Shown in pieces: positions 45,561-57,352 of a DNA stretch of 64,000 nt. Under the pieces are notes generated by a model that saw only the letters and a list, made by a program, of their open reading frames with translations, was not told the origin of the DNA and ran no database searches. The first letter of the stretch is position 1. Each line of letters opens with the position of its first letter. Made by a program: the position numbers and the translations under genes. Source of the DNA: Opisthorchis felineus (lineage: Eukaryota > Platyhelminthes > Trematoda > Opisthorchiida > Opisthorchiidae); assembly GCA_004794785.1 (NCBI GenBank), contig SJOL01008935.1, positions 209,800 to 273,799 of the forward strand, read 5' to 3'.

Positions 45561-48500
45561 TGTCGCTTCTGAGCAGGCGAACACGTTCACCATCAAGACA
45601 GGTGATTGGTGTGCCCGACGCACAGTAACTGATGAGGTTTTCACCAGTGAGGCGGAACGCGATGCTCGAAGCTAGGACAATTAACACGTGAGTATAATCA
45701 TACCAATCAAAAACGCTACAGTTTCCACTTAACACCAAGGAGTCATCCAAATAGAATTCTAGGAATTAATTCTAAGAGGGCAACCTCTAATATGACGTTA
45801 TCATATCACTTTAAAAAACCGTATCTCTTCATGTGAGAACGATGGAAAGTTGTCATCAATTACAATGATTTTCAAAAGCAGCTGAACGTGTACACGTCTA
45901 GCGTATCATCGACAGCGCGTCCGTCATAGGTGCAACGACTTTACGTTCACACCGTCTTAGAACATGAACCGGGGCAAGATCATTTGATGACGGAGTTGCC
46001 TGATGGTGTAGCAATCCATGCGGATTGCAATACTGAAACCGAAATACAGATGCTGCTCTGTACTCTTTCACAGGACAGAGAAACGGTCCCAACTCCAGCC
46101 AAGTAGACGCTACAGAGGGTAGACCGCATCCTTGTTTGAAGGCTCCCCAATACATCCAGTAATCCGGTCCAGTCAGCGTTCCTTCTCCTCAGCATTTGTT
46201 GTCTACCCACCTCTATCCCATCACACCCTAGGGCAACATAAACAACCTCTAATATTCATCGTTTTCTTCTACACCGATGGAATGTTAACAACTGATAACT
46301 AGTTGCTTAAAGGGTATCAAATCTTACCCTGATAATCTTATTTATCAACTTGGTAGGCAGGACAATTCTTTTCCATTGGTTGCGCTTTGTCCTATCTACA
46401 TCCTCAACCGATCCAAGCCCAGTGGACCACGTCAGCCGTAATCAAACTAGCTTCATTATCAGCAGGCCAAACAACCCCTCCAACAATCTCAGTGGCAACC
46501 AATCGTGGGTGAGTAACTGTAGAAAGAAAATCGACGGCTGTACTTCATTTACACTGAGCACATATCATCCAAACAATGTCCTCCCCATTAGAAGTGGTGG
46601 AGGAAGGATGTTGACAAGACATCCATGGGGATCCACTTCCATCTAGCCATGTCTCTGATTTTGTGGTCTCGAAAGCAGAAGTCCCGAGGAACCACGAGGA
46701 TCCGCTACTACATATACAAAAGTCAGTCAAACGTGGTAGCTTTTCCACGTTCTGTGTTTGTTTCAGTCCTTAAAACCTGGGGCAAAACAGGAGAGATCCG
46801 GTAAGCCAATGGCCTCTCATCTTATGCTAAGGTTCCGTTTTAAAGTTGTAAGTGCAAAAACGACAAATAGTTCGTTACAATGTGCATTGTAAAAGCTTTC
46901 TCGCATGTGTTTTGCGATATCAGCTGCCCAGTTGGAAAACTGAGGAAGACGGGGTCAGTACAAACCCAGCTAAATTTGCTTGGCGTAAAATGTGATTGAT
47001 AAAAATATGTGAATTAAGCTTTCCCTAAACCAGCTTGATGACGACGGCGGAAATTTTTAATCGAAACTGCGACCCCAGAAAAGTGCAGAGGAGGAGCGAC
47101 CGAATTTTACACGGTAGCACGGATACCATGAACGCTCAAACTCACTTAAATATCGTGAGTGACTCCCTTCAAAGGCCCACTGTCTTGAGAGAAATGAACT
47201 GCCAGGTAATGTCTGAGTTCCTTCTTGGGTAGTTCTAAGAAGTTTGCACCGTTGTGTCTTTAGTCCCAACATAAATAATTGGCACCAAGTTTTATTGGAT
47301 ATAAGATGCTTAAGGAACGATGTGAGGATTGTGGCCATGAAACTGATGGCTTTTGCGGCGAACTTACTTGTCCGCGGCACTGAACACAACTCCTATTTTG
47401 CCATCGTACGCACTCATTTTTGATCTCCCTGCAATCGCAGAACGGGTTACTCAAGTCTATCAGTTGCTCATTAACAGCCTATACCAATGCACTAACTCGG
47501 AATGTAACAAATGCGCTCTGTTTTTCCGTACTACTTTTACCAGCCTTATTGATCTGCGTTGCGAGTCCTCTTTCAGGGTATTCCTTATGCCACCACCATA
47601 CCACCACGGCGGAGTGACACTAGGCACACATCTAAGCTTTCAACTGTCCGTTGAGGTTTTCCAAGAGGCTGTTACCGGCTGGTTGATGGGCCGTTGTTTG
47701 GATTATTTGAATACTAAAAACTGTGTTGAGATTGTCGAATAATGGAAAGCAGTTGGCTGTTAATCATAGCCAAAGAATAAATCAACCGAATCACGTCAGT
47801 AGGTGAATGAGCTGAATCGAAGTTGACAAGGGACCGAAACTAACAAAGTGAAGTTGGTTAAACCGGGTATCTGGATTTCCGAAAGTGCTCAATGATTTAG
47901 TCTTATGTCGGTGAGTTTTAGAACATTGGTAGGCTAAACAACTACGAGCCCATCGACGGAAGTTGCTGTTGATGGTTGACCAAACAAAAAAATTTTGGGA
48001 TCAACCGGAGGCACGGATACCGGGGTGTGACAGAAAATGCAAGAAGTCAAGGGCTGTATGTCGTACGCTACTGGGTACCACCAGATGCAGGAACGCCAGC
48101 AACATTCCGCAGAGATAATACACCTAATGGTTGGAGGATGCATCGTGTGTATGTGCAGGAGCATTTACGTTTGGATCAGTTGAACCTCTGGGCTGTTACT
48201 TTGTTGTTCTCCCTGCCTAAGATCAATTTGTGACTGACCAATAAAGGTACTGATTCGTGACAAGGTATCTGTGACAGCATTATCCCTATCGGTGTTGTTC
48301 CTGATATCACTGGTGAACTGCGAGAGGAAGATTAACCCTCGCCTCTCCCAGTGCGTGATCTGGGAAAGCTTCTAGCTGCAACTTCTGACGCACATCTGTG
48401 CCTGCTAGTCTCAACATTCAGGGTACTACCATAGGTCACAACAAAGAGGTGGTGAACGTCCATGCCAGCGTTCACGAGAATTACTTGTCGGATTTAAATT

Positions 48501-48578
48501 CAACATCAAGTTCCTGACAGAGATTCACCGCTGCAGTTTCTCCTGTTCGAGAAGGGACCGCAGTGACGGGAGCTAATG

Positions 48579-48739
48579 GTGTACCGGTGGGTACTACTGA
48601 TGACGCATGCGAGTAGTATGTGTGTTCTCGTAACTTCGCCTTGATCTAATGGAAGGTGGGATTTATTACGGAATTTGTGGAACTACTTTACAGTTTTTGC
48701 TTGCAATTGTGCGATAGTCAATGAATATCCAGGAGAGTT
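48579..48739. other. Sequence unique to the end of copy A, before the gap
   Basis: 161 bp with no counterpart after copy B. It ends at the N run. Confidence 0.7.
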
Positions 48740-49018
48740 NNNNNNNNNNNNNNNNNNNNNNNNNNNNNNNNNNNNNNNNNNNNNNNNNNNNNNNNNNNNN
48801 NNNNNNNNNNNNNNNNNNNNNNNNNNNNNNNNNNNNNNNNNNNNNNNNNNNNNNNNNNNNNNNNNNNNNNNNNNNNNNNNNNNNNNNNNNNNNNNNNNNN
48901 NNNNNNNNNNNNNNNNNNNNNNNNNNNNNNNNNNNNNNNNNNNNNNNNNNNNNNNNNNNNNNNNNNNNNNNNNNNNNNNNNNNNNNNNNNNNNNNNNNNN
49001 NNNNNNNNNNNNNNNNNN
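48740..49018. other. Assembly gap, 279 N
   Basis: It hides the first 41 bp of the next LTR copy and an unknown length of other sequence. Frames across it are artefacts. Confidence 0.99.
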
Positions 49019-49260
49019 GCGAGGATGTAGTGGCGGCACACGTCAGTTCTGAAATGTGTAGATATGGAAATTGGTATTATCGGATCCACACGGCACACAA
49101 AGCACTCATTCGCACAGGTTGGTTGACACAGGGGAGAAGACCGGAGCGTGACAACAACACACGTGTATTATTATAAATCGAAACCGAAACCGGAAGTGTA
49201 CAAAAGTCAAACAACAGGGTATGGGAACAGTCAATGGGTTTGGTCGGGTGTACCTGTAAT
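49019..49260 (-). repeat. Truncated LTR, copy B (left end in the gap)
   Basis: By eye identical, over the visible 242 bp, to the 5' LTR remnant of copy A, including the ATTATTATAAATC form and AAAGTCAAACAACAGGG that distinguish it from the 3' LTR. It ends at exactly the same junction with the Penelope-like relic. Confidence 0.92.
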
Positions 49261-49840
49261 CCTGCAATCCTGATATCTGTAGGTATTTTCTCAGTTGTTC
49301 TACTTCTGATTCTGAAGCCCGTGTAAAATGAATTCTTATAGGGGTTTGCTTGTAACTTATTGGGGAAAAAAACATTGGAAATCCAAATATCCAGCAGCAC
49401 CAGGTTTCTGGTGAAACGTACGTGCAGGTGACTTATCCGATTTACAACAAATTACCGGGCCAAAATAGGCGCGCGTTATGTTCCCTTGATTGGTTTGTGA
49501 GCAATTAACGAGTATTGTTTCAAGGTCGATTTCGCGGAGAATGACAAATGTGTCATCCATGTAGTGCTACCAGAATTTAGCTCATCCATGCGGTCATGAA
49601 CTCCATTTTTAATGTCTGAACAAAACAAACTAACGAAATTGGGCTTCAAACTAGAAACCGTGGCAATTACAAGTGGTTGTCTATAAAACAAAACCTTTAC
49701 GCAAAAATTTTCTTTCCTATGTGTACATCTGCAGGAAATTTTTCAGGCTACTTGAGACAGGAGTATGACTGCACTGACTGCGTTCGCACTATTTAGTGCA
49801 AACGTTAAGAACACTCTAGCTACTAATGTGAGGAACTTGG
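49261..49840 (-). pseudogene. Penelope-like element reverse transcriptase relic, copy B
   Basis: Carries the same motifs and lesions as copy A: FYRQPLVIATVSSL, then the stop before HYMDDTFVIL, then FHQKPGAAGYLDF, plus an extra A in a homopolymer near 49365 that breaks the following frame. Shared lesions show that both copies descend from an already dead sequence. Confidence 0.8.
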
Positions 49841-50370
49841 ACTGAACGGACTGACGTATATTCGTGAAGCGGGGTCGTTCTCATAAATATGTGATGCAGA
49901 TTCACACTCGAGCTTCGATCTCTATAATCTGTACAGCTGATATCTAGTCTTGTGGTTGAATGCGTAAAACGCCAGACCACAAGTTGCAGAATTCAGGACA
50001 ACTTTCGACACATGTAATCCTGTACTGTTACATAAGCCACTACTTAACAACCTAGTTGAATACCTGAATAGGGAAATGCTAATGCGTCGAAGCTTGTCTC
50101 AGTGTCTATTCTGAGAAATGTAGATACATCAGTCACCGCCACCACATTAGAGTAGGTTTTCAGTCAAACCTCGTTTGATTCCGGGCTTATATTAGTTCCA
50201 AGCTACCGGCGCAGTGGCATCTCAATAATTAGACTTCGGATGACCCCGTATAAATTTCTTCAAAAAGAGGGTGCTTATCAGATTTCCACGTTCACATCGC
50301 TCTCGTTATGACAGTCCCTCTGCTGTCCTTGCGCAATTATTCTAATGAATTCACACCAAAAGTGTGAAGC

Positions 50371-50502
50371 ACTGGACTAGACTTCCTCTTTTTTTAGGGC
50401 GACCCAGATGTGCATACCTATCGCCGTGTCGGGGTTTGAACTCCGAACGACTGACATGCGAGACAAGCATGTTTCCAATGGTGCATGATAGACATCCCAG
50501 CT
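50371..50502 (-). mobile_element. tRNA-like SINE remnant (copy B)
   Basis: Counterpart of 45430-45560. The B-box region GGAGTTCAAACCCC and the anticodon-type stem CATGC/GCATG are conserved. Confidence 0.5.
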
Positions 50503-53500
50503 GTCGCGTCTGAGCAGGCGAGCACGTTCACCATCGAGACAGGCGATTAGTGTGCCCGACGCACAGTAACTGATGAGGTTTTCACCAGTGAGGCGGAACG
50601 CGATGCTCGAAGCTAGGACAATTAACACGTGAGTATAATCACACCGATCAAAAACGCTACATTTTCTACTTAACACCAAGGAGTCATCCAAATAGAATTC
50701 TAGGAATTAATCTTAAGAGGGCAACCTCTAATATGACGTTACCATATCACTTTAAAAAACCGTATCGCTTCATGTGAGAACGATGGAAAGTTGTCATCAA
50801 TTACAATGATTTTCAAAAGCAGCTGAACGTGTACACGTCTAGCGTATCATCGACAGCGCGTCCGTCATAGGTGCAACGACTTTACGTTCACACCGTCTTA
50901 GAACATGAACCGGGGCAAGATCACTTGATGACGGAGTTGCGTGATGGTGTAGCAATCCATGCGGATTGCAATACTGAAACCGAAATACAGATGCTGCCCT
51001 GTACTCTTTCACAGGACAGAGAAACGGTCCCAACTCCAGCCAAGTAGACGCTACAGAGGGTAGACCGCATCCTTGTTTGAAGGCTCCCCAATACATCCAG
51101 TAATCCGGTCCAGTCAGCGTTCCTTCTCCTCAGCCTTTTGTTGTCTACCCACCTCCATCCCATCACACCCTAGGGCAAAACAAACAACCTCTAATATTCA
51201 TCGTTTTCTTCTACACCGATGGAATGTTGACAACTGATAACTAATTGCTTAAAGGGTATCAAATCTTACCCTGATAATCTTATTTATCAACTTGGTAGGC
51301 AGGACAATTCTTTTCCATTGGTTGCGCTTTGTCCTATCTACATCCTCAACCGATCCAAGCCCAGTGGACCACGTCAGCCGTAATCAAACTAGCTTCATTA
51401 TCAGCAGGCCAAACAACCCCTCCAACAATCTCAGTGGCAACCAATCGTGGGTGAGAAACTGTAGAAAAAAAATCGACGGCTGTACTTCATTTACACTGAG
51501 CACATATCATCCAAACAATGTCCTCCCCATTAGAAGTGGTGGAGGAAGGATGTTGACAAGACATCCATGGGGATCCACTTCCATCTAGCCATGTCTCTGA
51601 TTTTGTGGTCTCGAAAGCAGAAGTCCCGAGGAACCACGAGGATCCGCTACTACATATACAAAAGTCAGTCAAACGTGGTAGCTTTTCCACGTTCTGTGTT
51701 TGTTTCAGTCCTTAAAACCTGGGGCAAAACAGGAGAGATCCGGTAAGCCAATGGCCTCTCATCTTATGCTAAGGTTCCGTTTTAAAGTTGTAAGTGCAAA
51801 AACGACAAATAGTTCGTTACAATGTGCATTGTAAAAGCTTTCTCGCATGTGTTTTGCGATATCAGCTGCCCAGTTGGAAAACTGAGGAAGACGGGGTCAG
51901 TACAAACCCAGCTAAATTTGCTTGGCGTAAAATGTGATTGATAAAAATATGTGAATTAAGCTTTCCCTAAACCAGCTTGATGACGACGGCGGAAATTTTT
52001 AATCGAAACTGCGACCCCAGAAAAGTGCAGAGGAGGAGCGACCGAATTTTACACGGTAGCACGGATACCATGAACGCTCAAACTCACTTAAATATCGTGA
52101 GCGACTCCCTTCAAAGGCCCACTGTCTTGAGAGAAATGGACTGCCAGGTAATGTCTGAGTTCCTTCTTGGGTAGTCCTAAGAAGTTTGCACCGTTGTGTC
52201 TTTAGTCCCAACATAAATAATTGGCACCAAGTTTTATTGGATATAAGATGCTTAAGGAACGATGTGAGGATTGTGGCCATGAAAATGATTGCTTTTGCGG
52301 CGAACTTACTTGTCCGCGGCACTGAACACAACTCCTATTTTGCCATCGTACGCACTCATTTTTGATCTCCCTGCAGTCGCAGAACGGGTTACTCAAGTCT
52401 ATCAGTTGCTCATTAACAGCCTATACCAATGCACTAACTCGGAATGTAACGAGTGCGCTCTGTTTTTCCGTATTACTTTTACCAGCCTTATTGATCTGCG
52501 TTGCGAGTCCTCTTTCAGGGTATTCCTTATGCCACCACCATACCACCACGGCGGAGTGACACTAGGCACACATCTAATCTTTCAACTGTCCGTTGAGGTT
52601 TTCCACGAGGATGTTACCGGCTGGTTGATGAGCCTTTGTTTGGACTATTTGAATACTAAAAACTGTGTTGAGATTGTCGAATAATGGAAAGCAGTTGGCT
52701 GGTAATCATAGCCAGAGAATAAATCAACCGAATCACGTCAGTAGGTGAATGAGCTGAATCGAAGTTGGCAAGGGACCGAAACTAACAAAGTGAAGTTGGT
52801 TAAACCGGGTATCTGGATTTTCGAAAGTGCTCAATGATTTAGTCTTATGTCGGTGAGTTTTAGAACATTGGTAGGCTAAAAAACTGCGAGCCCATCGACG
52901 AAAGTTGCTGTTGATGGTTGACCGAACAAAATTTTTTTGGGATCAACCGGACGCACGGATGCCGGGGTGTGACAGAAAATGCAAGAAGTCAAGGGCTGTA
53001 TGTCGTACACTACTGGGTACCACCAGATGCGGGAACGCCAGCAACACTCCACAGAGATAATACACCTAATGGTTGGAGGATGCACCGTGTGTATGTGCAG
53101 GAGCATTTACGTTTGGATCAGTTGAACCTCTGGGCTGTTACGTTGTTATTCTCCTTGCCTAAGATCAATTTGTGACTGATCAATAAAGGTACTGATTCGT
53201 GACAAGGTATCTGTGACAGCATTATCCCTATCGGTGTTGTTCCTGATATCACTGGTGAACTGCGAGAGGAAGATTAACCCTCGCCTCTCCCAGTGCGTGA
53301 TCTGAGAAAGCTTCTAGCTGCAACTTCTGACGCACATCTGTGCCTGCTAGTCTCAACATTCAGGGTACTACCATAGGTCACAACAAAGAGGTGGTGAACG
53401 TCCATGCCAGCGTTCACGAGAATTACTTGTCGGATTTAAATTCAACATCAAGTTCCTGACAGAGATTCACCGCTGCAGTTTCTCCTGTTCGAGAAGGGAC

Positions 53501-53520
53501 CGTAGTGGCGGGAGCTAATG

Positions 53521-56500
53521 TTAGCGGATGCTTTCGGCGTTTCGTCATGTTATCCACGATTTTCGCTACGAATTCCAAGTCTAACTGACCACTTGGATCT
53601 AAAATTGACGGGGTACTATGCAGCTAATTACATTTCCCGACAAATCGCCCTAACGGGCAATGGGCTAAATAGCTGTCAAAGCTTTTGGTCACCAGGGTGA
53701 TCCATATTTAGGAGCTTGCGTATGCGCGTACGTCTCATAGCACTGACGTGTTTGGGAATAGTGGCTTTGGGCGAGTTGCAAGGAGTTTCTAAGACCTGTT
53801 TTCCGAATTACCTACTACCTGCTTTATTAGATGGCACTCAGATGACTAAATGTCACTTAACTACCTGCTGAGTAGTTCCTCTGGGTGGGGGCGAATTTCA
53901 CTAGGATTACCAACTAAGTAACCTTGGCATTTAAAGGTGACATTGCCAACATGAACGGACAAACTAGAGTTGCCTGTTATAGCGCCACGCGTGCCTGCGA
54001 ACACCTTGCTGTGAACCCCAGGAAAGCTACAGAAGTTATCACGAGACATGACAAAAAGTATAAAAATGGCGGCAGTTGTACTACACGAAGAAAAAATGAA
54101 CATCTAAAACAGAACGACCTCGCCAATTTAGCGGAATAACTGGTAACATGCAAGTATCTCACCACAATATATGCACGCTCATGATCTCTCCCGTATGTGC
54201 TAGTAGCAGCCTGATTAGGTAATCCTAAAACGCCTCACTTACGAAAAACTAAGATCGGTATATTTAGCGTGAAGTATATTCACGAACTGCTTGCAGCTCA
54301 TGCTGCGCCTAAACCAACTCGGTGGATAGCAGCAGGAAACTTTGGACAAAGAAAGTCTTACCGAATTGGTGTACAACATAGAAACACAACTGATTGTTCG
54401 GTCGGCATCGCAGGACGTTGAAAATCCATGCCCACTTACAAGAGCGAATAGAAGTCGACGAAGGTCATTTGTGTTGGAGGAAAGCACGAGAACAGAGATC
54501 GTTTAATTCCTACTTGGGCAAGGCAAAGAAGCGCTGCAAATATGTCCTGAGGCTCCAAACGAGAGAAGGACACCAAGTTTGAATAGACACCAAAAAAACA
54601 TGAAGCGCTTTCAACGTAAAACTGCTGACCGGAGAGATTACATGAGCCTGCTGCTACAGCCCTGATAATTTGTCAGAGGAGCCAGCTTTAAGATGTTCAC
54701 GTGGTAGTTATAAACACTGGTCAGTTTGGGCAATTCGGCACTGCTTTCTTCTGCGTCAATGAAATCGTGACTCATCCTGGTTTCAGGTAGCACTGGAATT
54801 TTTTTCCACGTATCAGTAACGCATATCACCTTGGCTTTCCTCAGTAACAAACCGGTCGCTCCGAATTCCATCACACTTAAGTTAGCAACTTTCTCGCCAC
54901 TTTCGCTCAATGACTTGTTGTAGTCTCTTCTCAAGCAGTACCAGCCTGACGTTTTGACTATTGGGACAAACTTGACTACCATCCTCCACAAATGACGTAG
55001 TTTAGACCAATTCGCACTCTCCCCCGAATCCCTCAGTCCCATAGTTCTATATTCCCGTCCCGGCTGATTTCAATCAGTCTGTTAGTCAGTTGACACCCTA
55101 CGGTAGTTCCTTGATTTCGAGTTCATCCGTTTGGACATCATCATATCTGTAGGATGCTAATAACATTCCCGTTTTGTCTCGTTCAGTGTTTCTCCATCAG
55201 GGAACTGCTATTTGCCAATGCATGCATGCGAATAACTCATGGTCCATACCCCACTTTACCAATGCGATGACTTCCGCTGGAACAGCAGTCCCCAGTATGT
55301 CTGCTCTACTACATTTCTCTTATAAAGTTAACTGCACTGTTGTGACTCACCACCTATGCCTCTTGCATTATCATACACTGGACCTGATCCGCGGAGAACG
55401 TGGACGAGCCGTGGGCGCCGTCAGGTTCGCGCCATCTTTAATCATCATATACACCCTTATTACATCAAAACGACAAAAATACGGCCACCTACGCCGGATT
55501 CTCATATAAAAGTGCCCGCTTTCATCTGGCTGTGCTCAATTCAAATATGAGGCAGAGTATTCTGAATGCCCGAAACTTCGTCACGCTAGCTACCTGTGAC
55601 TACAAGCAGAACACTAGACCTCATTTACTAACCAGATCATACAACTCTTAAATAAATCTGCCGATTCATCCAATCATGGTAGTTTGCTAAATTCTGGCCT
55701 TTCGCTCTCTTCAAATCCACAGGAAATGTCACGTCCTCAAGCCGACGTCGGCCGATACATAAAAAACAATCATATCAACACTTCCTCGAACTCTCTACTA
55801 CGTGTTCTCCTATATACGGCATCTCCATGATAAATATCATTTCCTCTGCGAGCAAAGGTCTGCCCTAGTGACTAGTATGGGTAAGGTGACGTGCATCTTT
55901 GTGCTCTCAAGAAATGCACCTTCGTTTTTCTCTCACCCAGCTCTAATTTTTCTCCTTTCATTTATAGTCCCCCACTCTCCAAGATGCTTTCATGCAAAAA
56001 AACCGTAGGGATAAGAAGCGGTGAGCCATCGCTAACTTCTGGCACTCACTCTCAGCGCCTTTGCGCAGCACTTATTCATGCCGAGAAAACGAATTCCTCA
56101 TTCTCAAAATGCTTCCACTTAGAACTCTTTCAGGCTTGTGCGGCTTTAACCTGATCTCCCGTTCCCTTGAAAAACCCTAAGCAAACAAATTTGGTTTTGC
56201 GAGATATTCACCTGGAACCCAGCTGAATCTCTCGTTTGTGACGTTTCCAGGCAATTGAATGTGCTGCACTAGGCCGCCTCATGTTTCAGTTGCTACGATT
56301 GTCTGCAAATGAGTGTATTTCGCTAGGCCTTACACTGATTTTGACACCACCCAATACGAGCCCTTGCAGGAAGTCTTGGAAAGTCTGGGAAACGCCGGAT
56401 CCCATACAACCTAAATGAAACCGGATCTTACTTTCTTTGGTACATTTTTTCGAACCTCACTCCATTCGCCAGGATCTCTGGCTTTCCATTTGTTGAGGAC

Positions 56501-57248
56501 CCTAATGCAGATACCAAAAAGTTCTCAAGAGTGACCGGTACTTGGTCTCAGGGGCCTAGGTGTACGACAACCCTCTCATTCAGATCTTTCCTCCTTCCGA
56601 AACCATTGCTCTTACGTCTGGTTTGCAGATTTGATACCCTATAGTAATCCTTAGCTTTTGATTTTTGACCAGTTGAACCAATTTTTGTGAACATCTTGCG
56701 CGAGCTTTTTGACCAATCCTTTGACAGAGTATTGCGCGTGTACATTTGCCGTCAAATCAGATCAGATGTCTGTTTCTACGGCGACTTCACTAACTTTCAG
56801 GGACGTCCTAGCACCTACAGCAATCCATGAAAGAATTTAGGCGGAAATCTCCAAAAATTGAGGTTAAAAAAACTTTTATGTATATGTCTCTCTATAGATG
56901 GACTGTCGCCTTTATTGCTAAATCTCACAACTTCATAAAGCTTTACCTTTAAGTTCCCGTCCCACCCTTTTTTCTATCTCGACTTCGTCAAAACACCTAG
57001 ACACAGATTAGGGACTGTCACGGATATCACAATATCAAATATTATAACCTACTTGCAATAATTCAGTAACTGAATGAGCGGATCAATTTATGTACTAGTT
57101 TGTTGATATACTGTTTTTTTAAATTCCTTTGTAACTTCAGTTTAGTGTAAACATTTTTTGACAAGGCCAACGGATATTCGCTTATCATTTCAAAAATTGT
57201 GCATCCTGCTGGGCTGAAAATTAGACGACTGCATTTGAATTAGGGTTT
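53521..57248. other. Noncoding stretch with an unrecognised minus frame
   Basis: The longest frame is 54638-55042 (minus, 134 codons, peptide containing MSHDFIDAEESSAELPKL), which reads like coding sequence but shows no family motif. The inverted part of family H lies at 56208-56240. The plus strand becomes pyrimidine-rich from about 55.1 kb. Confidence 0.35.
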
Positions 57249-57352
57249 GGTGCGCTCCTCGTATGATAACGACACGTGTGCAAGTCAATTGTCAAGCTCG
57301 GCGAACAGATCAACACCCACCTGATCAACGACCAATAAACTCACTCAAGCTG
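57249..57352 (+). repeat. Dispersed repeat family F, copy 8
   Basis: GGTGCGCTCCTCGTATGATA, CAATTGTCAAGCTCGGCGAA and CAGATCAACACCCACCTGAT lie in family order, continuing into CTCAAGCTGCCGATATTT. This parallels the tails at 22597 and 28390. Confidence 0.72.

Larger units (their letters stand above)
44322..48578. repeat. Duplicated segment, copy A (Penelope-like relic plus flank)
   Basis: Aligns with 49261-53520 at a constant offset of about 4940 bp. Similarity ends sharply at GGGAGCTAATG (48578 and 53520). It contains the Penelope-like relic, a tRNA-like SINE remnant, a small hairpin and several unconserved open frames. The 129-codon frame at 47353-47742 differs from copy B mainly at nonsynonymous positions and is probably not coding. 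Confidence 0.92.
49261..53520. repeat. Duplicated segment, copy B
   Basis: Direct repeat of 44322-48578, with the same internal order. Divergence is uneven (see findings). Beyond 53520 the sequence is unrelated to that after copy A. Confidence 0.92.

Noticed and set aside
48675..49176. Open frames spanning the second N run
   Set aside because: Artefact of the gap plus LTR sequence.
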